64,000 nt of DNA from Burkholderiales bacterium (GCA_019744975.1 JAIETP010000010.1:1-64000); one strand, 5' to 3'. Counted from the first letter of the stretch, positions 1 to 9,410 are shown. Notes: generated by a model not told the origin, from the sequence alone. Program-made: numbers and translations.

Positions 1-18
1 CGAGCTGAGAGGTTTTCC

Positions 19-330
19 ATGTATGCGGTAGTCAAGACCGGCGGCAAACAGTATCGCGTGAGCGCTGGCACCAAAATCAAGGTTGAGCAACTGACGGCCG
101 AAGTCGGCGCGGAAGTGACCCTCGACCAGGTCCTGATGATTGCCGAAGACGGCAGCGTCAAGCTCGGCACCCCGCTGCTGTCGGGCGCCGCGGTCAAAGC
201 CAAGGTGCTGTCCCAGGGCCGCGGCGACAAAGTGATCATCTACAAAATGCGCCGGCGCAAGCACTATCGCAAAACCCAGGGCCATCGGCAGAACTTCACC
301 GAGCTCGAAATTACCGGCATCGCCGGCTAA
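19..330 (+). CDS. rplU: 50S ribosomal protein L21
   Basis: Component of the large ribosomal subunit that contacts 23S rRNA. The 103-residue length is the family norm. It starts [14 protein letters not shown], the typical L21 N-terminus, and carries the basic [16 protein letters not shown] stretch near residues 76-91. It is followed 12 bases later by rpmA, the conserved rplU-rpmA-obgE order. The ATG has a purine-rich ribosome binding site (gagagg) just upstream. The promoter lies outside the window. Confidence 0.98.
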   Translation: MYAVVKTGGKQYRVSAGTKIKVEQLTAEVGAEVTLDQVLMIAEDGSVKLGTPLLSGAAVKAKVLSQGRGDKVIIYKMRRRKHYRKTQGHRQNFTELEITGIAG

Positions 331-342
331 GGAGCACACACC

Positions 343-600
343 ATGGCACATAAAAAAGCAGGCGGCAGTTCCCGTAACGGTCGCGATTCACAGGCCAAAC
401 GCCTCGGCGTCAAATGTTTCGGCGGCGAGTTGATCCCCGCCGGCAGCATCATTGTGCGCCAGCGCGGCACACGCATGCACCCCGGCGAAAACGTCGGCAT
501 CGGCCGCGATCACACGCTGTTCGCCAAAGTGGATGGGCGCGTGCAGTTCGCACACAAAGGCCCGCAGCAACGTCAGACTGTGAGCATCGTTCCTGCCTGA
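343..600 (+). CDS. rpmA: 50S ribosomal protein L27
   Basis: Large-subunit protein whose N-terminal tail reaches the peptidyl transferase centre. The 85-residue length and the start [16 protein letters not shown] are canonical; there is no Firmicute-type cleaved extension. It sits between rplU and obgE with an aaggag ribosome binding site before the ATG. A terminator hairpin follows about 25 bases after the stop, so rplU-rpmA probably form one transcript with partial read-through to obgE. Confidence 0.98.
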   Translation: MAHKKAGGSSRNGRDSQAKRLGVKCFGGELIPAGSIIVRQRGTRMHPGENVGIGRDHTLFAKVDGRVQFAHKGPQQRQTVSIVPA

Positions 601-624
601 TCATTTGTTTGTAGTGCTGAAAAG

Positions 625-650
625 GCCCTGTTGAACGACAGGGCTTTTTT
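625..650 (+). terminator. Rho-independent terminator after rpmA
   Basis: Perfect 6-bp stem GCCCTG (625-630) / CAGGGC (639-644) with an 8-base loop, followed directly by six T residues (645-650). It separates the ribosomal protein pair from obgE, whose ATG is only 15 bases further on, so obgE must rely on read-through or an unseen promoter. Confidence 0.85.
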
Positions 651-664
651 ATTTGGGGAATCCC

Positions 665-1726
665 ATGAAATTCATCGATGAAGCGCGGATCGAAGTACAT
701 GCCGGCAAGGGCGGCGACGGTGTCGCCAGCTTTCGTCGCGAAAAATTCGTACCGCGCGGCGGACCCGATGGCGGCGACGGCGGGCGCGGCGGCAGTATTT
801 TTGCCATTGCCGACCGCAACATCAATACACTGATCGACTATCGCTACGCCCGCATTCACCGCGCAAAAAACGGCCAGAAGGGCATGGGCTCGGACTGCTT
901 TGGCCGCGCCGCGGCTGATATCGTATTGCGCATGCCCGTAGGCACCGTGATCAGCGACGCCGAGACCGGTGAAATCCTGTTTGACCTTGCCAAAGACGGC
1001 GAGCAGGTCACGCTGGCACAGGGCGGCAACGGCGGACTCGGCAACCTGCACTTCAAATCCAGCACCAACCGCGCGCCGCGGCAGTTTACGGTGGGCGGTC
1101 CCGGCGTCTCGCGTTACCTCAAACTCGAACTGAAAGTGCTCGCCGACGTCGGGCTGCTCGGCCTGCCCAACGCGGGCAAATCGACGCTGATCCGCGCGAT
1201 CTCCGCGGCACGCCCGAAGGTTGCCGATTATCCGTTTACGACCCTGCAGCCCAACCTGGGCGTGGTGCGCGTCGACGACAATCGCAGTTTTGTGGTTGCC
1301 GACATCCCGGGCCTGATCGAAGGCGCCGCCGAAGGCGCGGGACTGGGCCACCAGTTCCTGCGTCATCTCGCGCGCACACGCCTGCTGCTGCACATCATCG
1401 ACGTGATGCCACCCGACCCGGATGCGGATGTGGTACGCGACGCCAAGGCGCTGGTGCGCGAACTGCGCAAATATGACGAAGCCCTGTATCGCAAGCCTCG
1501 CTGGCTGGTATTCAACAAGCTCGACCTGATTCCCGAAGCCGATCGCGAAAAACTGGTGAAGGCGCTGCTGAAGCAGTTGGGCGTCAAACGCAAAAGCTTT
1601 AATATTTCCGCACTGACCGGGGAAGGATGCCGTGCGATGACATTTGCAGTGATGGAGCATGTCGAGAATACCGCTTCGCGTAAAACAACGACGCACCGGA
1701 AAGTCGCGGCAGCCGACGCAGCATGA
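665..1726 (+). CDS. obgE: GTPase Obg/CgtA
   Basis: Essential ribosome-associated GTPase acting in 50S assembly and stress signalling. The glycine-rich Obg fold fills residues 1-158 ([16 protein letters not shown] motifs). The G domain follows: G1 GLPNAGKST near residue 166, switch/G3 DIPGLIEGA near 212, and G4 NKLD near 284. At 353 residues it matches the short Obg form with no extra C-terminal domain. I chose the ATG at 665 (MKFIDEA, the conserved N-terminus) rather than an in-frame TTG 12 bases upstream. The stop overlaps the proB start (ATGA), implying translational coupling. Confidence 0.97.
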   Translation: MKFIDEARIEVHAGKGGDGVASFRREKFVPRGGPDGGDGGRGGSIFAIADRNINTLIDYRYARIHRAKNGQKGMGSDCFGRAAADIVLRMPVGTVISDAETGEILFDLAKDGEQVTLAQGGNGGLGNLHFKSSTNRAPRQFTVGGPGVSRYLKLELKVLADVGLLGLPNAGKSTLIRAISAARPKVADYPFTTLQPNLGVVRVDDNRSFVVADIPGLIEGAAEGAGLGHQFLRHLARTRLLLHIIDVMPPDPDADVVRDAKALVRELRKYDEALYRKPRWLVFNKLDLIPEADREKLVKALLKQLGVKRKSFNISALTGEGCRAMTFAVMEHVENTASRKTTTHRKVAAADAA

Positions 1727-2859
1727 GCGCGCCCCAAACCATGGAATCCGTCATCAAAAAAGCCCGACGACTGGTGGTCAAGGTCGGCAGCGGACTGGTA
1801 ACCAACGCCGGACAGGGTCTGGATCATGGCGCACTGACCGGCTGGGCTGAACAGATCGCACGCCTGCACAACGACGGGCGGCAAATCGTACTGGTCTCCA
1901 GCGGCGCCATTGCCGAAGGCATGCAGCGACTGGGCTGGACCCGCCGGCCACATGCGCTGCATGAACTGCAGGCGGCAGCGGCCGTCGGCCAGATGGGCAT
2001 GGTCCAGGTATATGAGTCCTGTTTCCGCAGCCATGGCCTGCTGACGTCGCAGATCCTGCTAACCCACGAAGACCTGGCCGACCGCAAGCGCTACCTCAAT
2101 GCGCGTTCGACGCTGCGCACCCTGCTCGACCTGGGCGTGATCCCGGTCATCAACGAAAATGACACGGTGGCCATTGATGAAATCAAATTTGGTGACAACG
2201 ACACCCTGGCTGCGCTGGTCGCCAACCTGATCGAAGCCGACGCACTGGTGATACTGACCGACCAAAACGGGCTCTACAGCGCCGATCCACGCAAGGATCC
2301 CGCCGCCAAACCCATCGCCGACGGTGTTGCCGGTGATCCTTACCTCGAAACCATCGCCGGCTCCAGCGGCAGCGCGATCGCGCGCGGCGGCATGCTGACC
2401 AAAATCCTCGCTGCCAAGCGCGCGGCACGCAGCGGCGCGGACACCATCATTGCCTGGGGACGCGAACCCGATGTGCTGTTGCGGCTTGCCGCCGGAGAAC
2501 GTCTCGGCACTCAATTGCTCGCGCAGCAGGCAACGGTCGCCGCGCGCAAACAATGGCTGGCCGACCATTTGCAGGTGCGTGGCCGGGTCACGCTGGATGC
2601 GGGCGCGGTAAAAGCACTGCTGATCGACGGCAAAAGCCTGCTGCCGGTTGGCGTCTGTGGCGCGACGGGAGACTTCGAGCGCGGTGAGGTGGTGAGTTGC
2701 ATGGACGAATCAGGCCGGGAAATTGCCCGGGGACTGATCAATTACAACTACACCGACACCTGCTCGATCCTGCGTACGCCGTCAAACCAGATCGAGTCCA
2801 AGCTGGGTTATGTCGATGAGCCGGAACTGATGCACCGCGACAACCTGGTGCTGCTCTAG
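1723..2859 (+). CDS. proB: Glutamate 5-kinase
   Basis: First step of proline synthesis: ATP-dependent phosphorylation of glutamate to glutamyl 5-phosphate in the cytosol. The amino-acid kinase fold covers about residues 10-265 (VVKVGSGLV near the start, [33 protein letters not shown]). A C-terminal PUA domain follows (about residues 285-365), giving the two-domain bacterial length of 378. It overlaps obgE by 4 bases. proA is not adjacent. A convergent gene begins only 9 bases downstream. Confidence 0.97.
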   Translation: MSAPQTMESVIKKARRLVVKVGSGLVTNAGQGLDHGALTGWAEQIARLHNDGRQIVLVSSGAIAEGMQRLGWTRRPHALHELQAAAAVGQMGMVQVYESCFRSHGLLTSQILLTHEDLADRKRYLNARSTLRTLLDLGVIPVINENDTVAIDEIKFGDNDTLAALVANLIEADALVILTDQNGLYSADPRKDPAAKPIADGVAGDPYLETIAGSSGSAIARGGMLTKILAAKRAARSGADTIIAWGREPDVLLRLAAGERLGTQLLAQQATVAARKQWLADHLQVRGRVTLDAGAVKALLIDGKSLLPVGVCGATGDFERGEVVSCMDESGREIARGLINYNYTDTCSILRTPSNQIESKLGYVDEPELMHRDNLVLL

Positions 2860-2868
2860 CCGTGCAGT

Positions 2869-3408
2869 TCAATCCACGGTCTGGCCCCGAGATGGGCCAC
2901 GACGCAAAGCCCGCACTATCTGTTCGGCTGATTCCATCATGATCTTCCCGCGACAGAAATATTCGCCATAAAGCGTGATGTGCTGGGCGTTGACGTTCTG
3001 AAACTCAATATAACGCCACTGCGGATTGCGGGCGCGCGCCCAAGTCCGGTTGTTATGCCCGATCGCATAGTATTTCTGCTCTCTGGATTCACAGCGAATA
3101 CCCTCGAACGACACATTGCTGGCGCCGCCTGCCGCCCTGATTACCAGCGTATAACGCACAACACCGTCTGCTGCAGTTGATATCGACTTGCTGTCGATGA
3201 AAAACCGGTGGGGGGTGGCAGCGCCGACGTCCAGCGGAATCAGGTTGTTATCCAGGGGATAAGCAGGAATCTGCTGCTGCAATTCGGCCCAGGGCTTGAT
3301 TTCGCGGTCAAAGTTGTAATCCCAGCCTTCCCACTGGGCCAGCACCGGACCGGCAGCCAGCCAGCCGGCAGCCAGCCAGCATGCGAATTTGATGTGTGTT
3401 GTTATCAC
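2869..3408 (-). CDS. CNP1-like family protein, exported
   Basis: A 179-residue protein with a GTG start and an N-terminal signal peptide of hydrophobic Leu/Ala/Trp repeats ending near VLAQ. The mature part (WEGWDYNFDREIKPWAE; FFIDSKSIS; two Cys residues, in IRCES and YFCRGK) matches the CNP1-like family named after a cryptic neisserial protein. Function is unknown; a periplasmic location is inferred from the signal. It is convergent with proB and downstream of the DUF3501 gene on the same strand. The signal peptide contains a 15-bp tandem duplication (WLAAG twice). Confidence 0.75.
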   Translation of the reverse strand: MITTHIKFACWLAAGWLAAGPVLAQWEGWDYNFDREIKPWAELQQQIPAYPLDNNLIPLDVGAATPHRFFIDSKSISTAADGVVRYTLVIRAAGGASNVSFEGIRCESREQKYYAIGHNNRTWARARNPQWRYIEFQNVNAQHITLYGEYFCRGKIMMESAEQIVRALRRGPSRGQTVD

Positions 3409-3458
3409 GCCGTCGATTGTACCGTTTAAGGCGCCGGCGTGGGTACCCGTGACAGGCC

Positions 3459-4049
3459 CTAAGCGAGATCGGCAAGCAGCGACGCGCGCATCGCATCCGG
3501 TACCCGTGCGACCGTCGCGGAATAGTTCGGATGATCCACTCCCATCCCCAGCACAGCCCCGCCGCGCAACGCAGCCACCATGGCCGCAGCCAGTTCGAAA
3601 CGGAGAAAATGCACGGCCGATGTTTTCTGCCCGTTGTCGCGCTCCAGATCTTCATCAGCAATAGCATATACACGGTCACAACCCTGCACCTGCACCCAGG
3701 CGCGGTCCTCAACCCCGATCAGCTGCCCAAGCTTGATACGACGCTCGTTCTCCTCGGGATATTCGATCATCATCGTCGCCTTCCAGTTGCTGCCATCCGG
3801 GATCAGCGGGTTGTAGGCCCCCAGCTCATCAATGATGCCAGCCTGCTCGAAAATCTTTTCGGCGCGCAGCATTTCCTGTATTTGGTAACGGATGGTCAGC
3901 TCATCCTCGAAAATCAGCGTTACGTTTGCGCCAAGCTGGATTGCGCGGTCCTTTTTGTGCGCGATCACCCTGGCGCGGAATTCAGGCCGCACCCTGGCAT
4001 AGGTTTCGAGCGGCATCAGGCTGTCCTGGCTAATGTGTGGCATGGTCAT
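3459..4049 (-). CDS. DUF3501 family protein
   Basis: A 196-residue soluble protein recognised as DUF3501 from its arrangement (Leu-Glu-Tyr-type N-terminus, VIAHKKDRAIQLG, LTIRYQIQEMLRAEKIFE, EIARR-like YPEENERRIKLGQLIGVED). No enzymatic function is known. The likely start is the ATG at 4049, whose bases overlap the stop of the upstream Fe-S gene (TGATG); an ATG at 4043 (MPHIS) is an alternative. The family is commonly found next to rubrerythrin and a CCG-domain Fe-S protein, as here, so a role in the same redox or stress function is inferred. Confidence 0.8.
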   Translation of the reverse strand: MTMPHISQDSLMPLETYARVRPEFRARVIAHKKDRAIQLGANVTLIFEDELTIRYQIQEMLRAEKIFEQAGIIDELGAYNPLIPDGSNWKATMMIEYPEENERRIKLGQLIGVEDRAWVQVQGCDRVYAIADEDLERDNGQKTSAVHFLRFELAAAMVAALRGGAVLGMGVDHPNYSATVARVPDAMRASLLADLA

Positions 4050-5398
4050 CAAAGTCCGTAGGCGATTCGTATCAAAGTAATGGGATGCTGCTTCTGCGCT
4101 GCGCTGCCGACCGCTTCAGCCGCAGCTTCGTTGATGCCCTGCTGGATATGGCGGCCGGCGATCGCACAGTCGGAGCTGATGTAATCGGGCGCGGCATCGT
4201 TCATCAGGCGGAACACCGGGCGGCCGATTTTCATCGACTGCTCGAAAAACTCGCTTTTGACACCCCAGGTGCCGTCATGGCCGGCGCAACGCTCAACGGT
4301 AGTGACCTTGGTGCCCGGGATCATTTCCAGCAGTTCGCGCGTCTTCTGCCCCATGTTCTGCACCCGCAGGTGGCAGGGAATGTGGTACGACACCTTGCCC
4401 AGCGGCTGGCTGAATTCTTTTTTCAGCAGACCGTCCTTGTGGCGCAGCACCAGATATTCAAAAGGATCGAACATCGCCTCACCCACCGCCTGCACGTCGG
4501 CGTCATCCGGGAACATCAGCGGCAGTTCCTGCTTGAACATCAGTGTGCACGAGGGCACCGCGGTCAGGATGGCATAACCCTCGCGCGCCAGTTTCGCCAG
4601 CACGGGGATGTTCAACTCCTTGTTCCGCGCCACGGTTTCGAGGTCGCCCAGTTCCAGCTTGGGCATGCCGCAACAGGCTTCTTTTTCGACAATGATCGAA
4701 GGAATCTCGTTATGGGCAAGGATTTTCAGCAGATCGTGGCCGATGCCGGGTTCGTTGTAGTTGACATAACAGGTGGAAAAGATCGCGACCTTGCCTGGCG
4801 CGGTTTTGCCGTCTTTCACCGGGAACGAGGCATCGGGCTTCGCCGTCGAGCGGAATTTGGCGCTGTCGTATTCGGGCAGTAAGCGATCCTGGTGAATACC
4901 CAGCACACTGTCCATGAGTTTGCGCACGGGTGCTGTCTTGTTCGCCGTGTTGACCATCTGCACCACCACCGGAATCGAGGCCAGCTTGCCCAGCGCATCG
5001 GTGCTCGACAGCAGCTTGTCGCGGAATGACACTTCGCCCTTGCGGAATTTGACCGCCTTGGCACGCAGCATCAGGTGCGGAAAATCGACGTTCCATTCAT
5101 GCGGCGGCACGTACGGACACTTGGTCATGTAACACATGTCGCAGAGATAACAGCGGTCGATGACTTCCCGGTAGTCCTTCTTCGGAATGCCGTCGACTTC
5201 CAGCGTCGGGCTTTCATCAACCAGGTCGAACAGTTTGGGAAAGGCCGTGCACAGATTCACGCAGCGGCGGCAGCCATGGCAGATGTCGAAAACGCGCTCA
5301 AGCTCGTGGTTGAGTTTGTCTTCGTCGTAAAAATCAGCCGACCGCCAGTCCAGCGGGTGCCTGGTCGGGGCCTCGAGACTACCTTCGCGTACAGTCAT
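4049..5398 (-). CDS. Heterodisulfide-reductase-related Fe-S protein (GlpC/HdrD-like)
   Basis: A 449-residue cytosolic protein. Two 4Fe-4S binding motifs lie near residues 39-95 (CHGCRRCVNLC and CYLCDMCYMTKC). Two cysteine-rich CCG-type segments follow: one with CCGMPKLELGD and SCTLMFKQE, and one with CHLRVQNMG, ERCAGHDGTWG and SSDCAIAG. This layout matches GlpC and HdrD electron-transfer subunits, but no flavin partner (GlpA, HdrA) is adjacent. It is the first gene of a Fe-S/DUF3501 pair and lies downstream of rubrerythrin, so it may pass electrons to peroxide-reducing rubrerythrin. That partnership is inference from neighbourhood. Confidence 0.85.
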   Translation of the reverse strand: MTVREGSLEAPTRHPLDWRSADFYDEDKLNHELERVFDICHGCRRCVNLCTAFPKLFDLVDESPTLEVDGIPKKDYREVIDRCYLCDMCYMTKCPYVPPHEWNVDFPHLMLRAKAVKFRKGEVSFRDKLLSSTDALGKLASIPVVVQMVNTANKTAPVRKLMDSVLGIHQDRLLPEYDSAKFRSTAKPDASFPVKDGKTAPGKVAIFSTCYVNYNEPGIGHDLLKILAHNEIPSIIVEKEACCGMPKLELGDLETVARNKELNIPVLAKLAREGYAILTAVPSCTLMFKQELPLMFPDDADVQAVGEAMFDPFEYLVLRHKDGLLKKEFSQPLGKVSYHIPCHLRVQNMGQKTRELLEMIPGTKVTTVERCAGHDGTWGVKSEFFEQSMKIGRPVFRLMNDAAPDYISSDCAIAGRHIQQGINEAAAEAVGSAAQKQHPITLIRIAYGL

Positions 5399-5402
5399 GG
5401 CG

Positions 5403-5465
5403 TGCAGTACCGTTTATTAATATTTTAAAAACGTTTTCCAAAAAAGTTTTCCAAAAACATGACAG
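5403..5465 (-). promoter_or_regulatory. AT-rich upstream region of the Fe-S/DUF3501 operon
   Basis: On the minus strand this region holds two tandem copies of TTTTTGGAAAAC followed by an AT-rich TTAAAATATTAATAAAC stretch just before the ATG of the Fe-S gene. That is a plausible promoter or operator. No clear -35/-10 pair can be assigned. It lies downstream of the rubrerythrin terminator. Confidence 0.4.
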
Positions 5466-5519
5466 CCTGCGGGGCGCATGTTTTGTCATTTTTATGGAAC
5501 TTTCAATGGTAGAGCATCA

Positions 5520-5550
5520 GAAAAGAAAGAGGCGCACACGCGCCTCTTTC
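5520..5550 (-). terminator. Rho-independent terminator of the rubrerythrin gene
   Basis: Perfect 11-bp inverted repeat GAAAGAGGCGC (5525-5535) / GCGCCTCTTTC (5540-5550) with a 4-base loop. Read on the minus strand it is followed by TTTTC, so it ends the rubrerythrin transcript 22 bases after its stop codon. Confidence 0.85.
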
Positions 5551-5571
5551 CATCACAAACTACATGCCGTA

Positions 5572-5991
5572 TCAGTCAGCCAGTCCGTCCAGGGCTTTCT
5601 GGAAGCGGTTCGCGTGCGAACGCTCGGCTTTCGCCAGCGTTTCGAACCAGTCGGCGATTTCGCCAAAACCTTCGTCGCGCGCGGTTTTGGCCATGCCCGG
5701 GTACATGTCGGTGTACTCATGGGTTTCACCGGCAATCGCGGCCTTCAGATTCTCGCGGGTGCGACCGATCGGCAGATCGGTTGCGGGGTCGCCGCAGGCT
5801 TCCATGTATTCGAGATGGCCATGAGCGTGGCCGGTTTCACCTTCCGCAGTGGAGCGGAACACGGATGCCACATCATTCTGACCTTCAACGTCGGCTTTGG
5901 CTGCGAAGTAGAGATAACGACGGTTGGCCTGGGATTCGCCGGCAAAAGCGGCTTTCAGGTTTCCGTGGGTTTTCGAATTTTTGAGTTGCAT
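5572..5991 (-). CDS. Rubrerythrin-type diiron protein without rubredoxin domain
   Basis: A ferritin-like four-helix protein that reduces peroxide at a diiron centre in the cytosol. Diiron ligand motifs are visible: [13 protein letters not shown] near residue 17, [10 protein letters not shown] near 51, AGETHEY near 88 and [10 protein letters not shown] near 122. At 139 residues it ends after the diiron domain and lacks the C-terminal rubredoxin Cys4 domain of classical rubrerythrin, so an external electron donor is needed. The neighbouring Fe-S protein is a candidate. A strong ribosome binding site (aaaggag) precedes the ATG, and the gene has its own terminator. Confidence 0.92.
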   Translation of the reverse strand: MQLKNSKTHGNLKAAFAGESQANRRYLYFAAKADVEGQNDVASVFRSTAEGETGHAHGHLEYMEACGDPATDLPIGRTRENLKAAIAGETHEYTDMYPGMAKTARDEGFGEIADWFETLAKAERSHANRFQKALDGLAD

Positions 5992-6018
5992 AAAAACTCC
6001 TTTAAAAACAATAGGTTA

Positions 6019-6038
6019 CTTAAATACTCTTAAATACT
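6019..6038. repeat. Tandem 10-bp repeat in the rubrerythrin promoter region
   Basis: Two perfect head-to-tail copies of CTTAAATACT (6019-6028 and 6029-6038), about 30 bases upstream of the rubrerythrin ATG. Read on the minus strand each copy contains TATTTAAG, so one may serve as the -10 element. Confidence 0.7.
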
Positions 6039-6075
6039 GCGAATACAAAGCGCGTGCTGCGGCAAACCATGGCTC

Positions 6076-6105
6076 ACAGATATTTAGACTAAATCTAATC
6101 TGTGA
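6076..6105. promoter_or_regulatory. Operator-like inverted repeat upstream of rubrerythrin
   Basis: Outer arms CACAGAT (6076-6082) and ATCTGTG (6099-6105) are perfect inverted repeats. They enclose an inner palindrome ATTTAG-A-CTAAAT (6083-6095). It lies about 85 bases upstream of the rubrerythrin start in an AT-rich intergenic region. This looks like a dimeric regulator site; I cannot match it to a known family with confidence. Confidence 0.5.
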
Positions 6106-6205
6106 ATGAAGTGTAAATCCAAGCTGGAAGCCGAGTCAACCGGTGCGGAGCTGAGCGCACGGGCACAACAATCCGCAACCGCATACAAACGGAAAAACTG
6201 CCTGA

Positions 6206-6736
6206 CTACTCGGTACCGGCGAGTTGCGGCGCCCGCGACGGACGTCGCTGCCTGTGTTCGGAGTGGCGCACCAGATACCGGGACAGTTCGTTCAAGGCCT
6301 GCTCGTAAACCCCGCGCTTGAATTCAATGACATCCTGGGTCGGCGCCCAGTAATCATGCCAGCGCCAGGCGTCGAATTCGGGTTTTTCCGTGGCGCGCAG
6401 GCAAACGTCGCAATCCCGCCCCACCAGCCGCAGCAGGAACCAGATTTGCTTCTGCCCACGGTAATTGCCGCGCCACTCGCGTCGCAGCCAGCGCTCCGGC
6501 ACCTCGTAGCGCAGCCAGTCACGGGTGCGTCCCAGCACCTGCACATGCTCCGGCTTCAGGCCGACTTCTTCATGCAATTCCCGGTACATCGCCGCTTCCG
6601 GGCGTTCACCGCCGTTAATCCCGCCCTGCGGAAATTGCCATGAATGTTCGCGTACCCGCTTACCCCAGAAAACCTCGTTTTTGCAATTGCACAAAACGAT
6701 TCCAACGTTGGGGCGATAACCATCTCGGTCGATCAT
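6206..6736 (-). CDS. rppH: RNA pyrophosphohydrolase (Nudix)
   Basis: Removes pyrophosphate from the 5' end of primary transcripts to trigger RNase E-dependent decay. The start [17 protein letters not shown] and the motif [10 protein letters not shown] match RppH closely. A complete Nudix box (GX5EX7REUXEEXGU) lies at about residues 36-58, including [11 protein letters not shown]. The length of 176 is usual. An in-frame ATG two codons upstream (6742) is an alternative start. It is followed by rubrerythrin on the same strand after a 214-base gap with its own regulatory elements. Confidence 0.95.
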   Translation of the reverse strand: MIDRDGYRPNVGIVLCNCKNEVFWGKRVREHSWQFPQGGINGGERPEAAMYRELHEEVGLKPEHVQVLGRTRDWLRYEVPERWLRREWRGNYRGQKQIWFLLRLVGRDCDVCLRATEKPEFDAWRWHDYWAPTQDVIEFKRGVYEQALNELSRYLVRHSEHRQRRPSRAPQLAGTE

Positions 6737-6818
6737 GGGCATCCCCGAATCTGTTAATCATATGGAATTGATTTTTTCACAAATCCCCGGGCATTGAAAG
6801 CCCGCGACGGCAATGAAA

Positions 6819-7607
6819 TCAGGGGTGGAGAAGGGTCGCGTCGCTGCGGTTCATGGTGCGCAGCCCTTCGACAAACAGCGGGAATTCCAGCCCGTGACGC
6901 GCTTCCAGCTCCGCTGCCCGGCGCTCCAGGTCTGCCCAGGCCAGAGACCCCGGCGGGTCGCGGAAACCAAAGGCAATCACATTGCCCGGCTTGCGCGCCG
7001 GCAGGCACAGGGTGCCGGCGGGAAACACGCCCTCGATGCGTTTCAAGACTTCGTTGAACTGGCGGTCACCGCCCCACAGATTGACCACCAGCACACCACC
7101 GGCCACCAGCCGTTCGCGGCAATGGCGGTAAAACTCCCGCGTCGCCAATTCCTCGACATGGGATTCGGCATCGTAACCGTCCACCATGATCAGATCGGCC
7201 CGCGTGTCACGCCGCGCCATGTGCTCGGCACCGTCGCCGATGATGACCTGGAACCTCGCATCATCCGGCGGCACCAGGAAACACTGCCGGGCAATCGCCA
7301 CCACCTGCGGATCGAGCTCCAGCACCCGCACTTTCGCCTCGGGCAACTGGTGATAAACATACTTGGCCACCGAGCCGCCGCCCAGGCCGACCATCAGTAC
7401 GTTGCGCGGGTCCGGCTGGAACAGCAGGCAGGCCATCATCGAGCGGGTGTAGGACAGCTCCAGATCGTTCGGCCGTGCAATACGCATGGCACTTTGCACC
7501 GTATCGCTGCCGATATGCAGGGAACGCACGCCGAACTTCTCGCTGACATAAACGGTTTTGGCATCTTCCGACGGTTTGCGTAAACGCCATTTGGGCATGA
7601 ATTTCAT
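6819..7607 (-). CDS. Spermidine synthase-like (polyamine aminopropyltransferase-family) protein
   Basis: A Rossmann methyltransferase-like protein of 262 residues. It has the nucleotide-binding motif VLMVGLGGGSVAKYVY (about residue 70), an acidic VRVLELDP strand end, GDGAEHM, and VDGYDAESH where the family has its catalytic Asp. It resembles the shorter SpeE-related proteins common in Proteobacteria. It lacks an obvious full N-terminal substrate domain, so true spermidine synthesis is uncertain; a related transferase role is possible. It is divergent from proS across a 90-base intergenic region. Confidence 0.75.
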   Translation of the reverse strand: MKFMPKWRLRKPSEDAKTVYVSEKFGVRSLHIGSDTVQSAMRIARPNDLELSYTRSMMACLLFQPDPRNVLMVGLGGGSVAKYVYHQLPEAKVRVLELDPQVVAIARQCFLVPPDDARFQVIIGDGAEHMARRDTRADLIMVDGYDAESHVEELATREFYRHCRERLVAGGVLVVNLWGGDRQFNEVLKRIEGVFPAGTLCLPARKPGNVIAFGFRDPPGSLAWADLERRAAELEARHGLEFPLFVEGLRTMNRSDATLLHP

Positions 7608-7633
7608 GCTTGTTCACAGTCTGTCATCAGTAA

Positions 7634-7669
7634 GATTCGTCGCAAGATTGGTCGTAAGGTTCGGTAGAA
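7634..7669. repeat. Three imperfect 12-bp direct repeats before proS
   Basis: gattcgtcgcaa, gattggtcgtaa and ggttcggtagaa occur head-to-tail at 7634, 7646 and 7658. The last overlaps TAGAAT (7665-7670), a plausible -10 for proS about 28 bases before its ATG. Confidence 0.45.
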
Positions 7670-7697
7670 TAAGGGTTTTATCGGATCGGGAACAGGC

Positions 7698-9410
7698 ATG
7701 CGCGTCTCGCAGTTTTTCATATCCACACTGAAAGAAGCGCCTTCCGAGGCGGAAGTCATCAGCCACCAGCTCATGCTGCGCGCCGGACTGATCAAACGCC
7801 TGACCAGCGGCGTCTACACCTGGATGCCGCTGGGCTTGCGTGTGCTGCGCAAGGTCGAGAACATCATCCGCGAGGAAATGAACCGCGGCGGCGCCATCGA
7901 GCTGCTGATGCCCGCCGTGCAGCCCGCCGAACTGTGGCATGAGTCGACGCGCTGGGAACAATACGGCCCGGAACTGCTGCGCATCAAGGACCGCCACCAG
8001 CGCGACTTCTGTTTCGGCCCGACGCACGAGGAAGTGGTCAGTGATGTGGTGCGCCGCGAGATCAAGAGTTATCGCCAGCTGCCGCTGAATTTCTACCAGA
8101 TCCAGACCAAGTTCCGCGACGAAATCCGGCCGCGTTTCGGCGTCATGCGCGGGCGCGAGTTCATCATGAAGGATGCCTATTCCTTCCATGCCAATTACGA
8201 CGATCTGGTGCGCGAATACCGCAATATGCACGACACCTACAGTCGCATTTTCACGCGGCTGGGACTGAAATTCCGCGCGGTCGCCGCCGACACCGGCTCG
8301 ATTGGCGGCACCGGCTCGCATGAGTTTCATGTGCTCGCCGACTCCGGCGAAGACGCCATCGCCTATTGCCCGCAATCGGATTACGCGGCGAATGTCGAAC
8401 TAGCCGAAGCCGTGGCGCCGACCGCCAAGCGCGCGGCGCCAACACTGCCGCTGCAGAAAGTGCATACGCCCGGCGTCAAAACCATCGCCGAGTTGTGCGC
8501 CTTCCTCAAAGTGCCGGCGCAGCACACGGTCAAGGCCGTGGTAGTTGATGGCGCCGACGGCAAACCGGTATTGCTGCTGGTGCGCGGCGATCACGAACTG
8601 AACATCATCAAGGCCGGCAAACTGGCGCAGTTGAAACAACCGGTGACGTTTGCATCCGTGGAAGCCATCCGCGCCGCATTCGGCGCCGATCCCGGTTCGC
8701 TGGGCCCGGCGGGATTCAAGGGCGCCGTGATCGCCGATCGCGCCGTGATGGCGATGGCGGATTTTGTCATCGGCGCCAATACCAACGACCATCATTACAC
8801 CGGAGCCAACATCGGCCGCGATTTCGCCGAGCCCGCGGTTGCCGACATCCGCAATGTCGTCGCCGGCGATGCCTCGCCGGACGGCAAGGGCACACTGGAA
8901 CTCTGCCGCGGCATCGAAGTCGGTCACATTTTCCAGTTGCGCACCAAATACTCCGAAGCCCTCAAACTGGGCTTCCTCGACGAGGGCGGCAAAACGCAGA
9001 TCATGGAAATGGGTTGTTACGGCATCGGCGTCACGCGCATCGTCGCCGCGGCAATCGAGCAGAACCATGACGAGCGCGGCATCATGTTCCCGCGCGCCAT
9101 CGCGCCCTTCGATTTCGCCATCGTGCCCATCGGTTATCACAAAAGTGCTGCGGTCAAGGCCGCCACCGACCAGTTGTACGCCGAGTTGCAGGCTGAGGGC
9201 ATCGACGTGCTGCTCGACAACCGCGATGAACGGCCCGGCGCGATGTTTGCCGACATGGAATTGATCGGCGTGCCGCACCGCATCGTCATCGGCGACCGTG
9301 GTCTGAAGGACGGCCAGATCGAATACAAAGGCCGGCGTGATGCCGAAGCTCGCAACCTGCCTCTGAATGAGGCAAAAATATCAATAAAATCAATGGTATG
9401 TACAGGGTAG
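7698..9410 (+). CDS. proS: Prolyl-tRNA synthetase
   Basis: Charges tRNA-Pro with proline. The 570-residue length is typical of the bacterial (ProS type 1) enzyme. Class II motifs are visible: [28 protein letters not shown] for motif 2 and [17 protein letters not shown] for motif 3. The editing/INS domain (about residues 230-390) is inserted between them, followed by the anticodon-binding domain. Its last 13 bases overlap the start of a lytic transglycosylase gene. Confidence 0.98.
   Translation: MRVSQFFISTLKEAPSEAEVISHQLMLRAGLIKRLTSGVYTWMPLGLRVLRKVENIIREEMNRGGAIELLMPAVQPAELWHESTRWEQYGPELLRIKDRHQRDFCFGPTHEEVVSDVVRREIKSYRQLPLNFYQIQTKFRDEIRPRFGVMRGREFIMKDAYSFHANYDDLVREYRNMHDTYSRIFTRLGLKFRAVAADTGSIGGTGSHEFHVLADSGEDAIAYCPQSDYAANVELAEAVAPTAKRAAPTLPLQKVHTPGVKTIAELCAFLKVPAQHTVKAVVVDGADGKPVLLLVRGDHELNIIKAGKLAQLKQPVTFASVEAIRAAFGADPGSLGPAGFKGAVIADRAVMAMADFVIGANTNDHHYTGANIGRDFAEPAVADIRNVVAGDASPDGKGTLELCRGIEVGHIFQLRTKYSEALKLGFLDEGGKTQIMEMGCYGIGVTRIVAAAIEQNHDERGIMFPRAIAPFDFAIVPIGYHKSAAVKAATDQLYAELQAEGIDVLLDNRDERPGAMFADMELIGVPHRIVIGDRGLKDGQIEYKGRRDAEARNLPLNEAKISIKSMVCTG

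Noticed and set aside
449-1696. 415-residue minus-strand frame opposite obgE
   Set aside because: Antisense shadow in a GC-rich gene. obgE on the plus strand is unmistakable.
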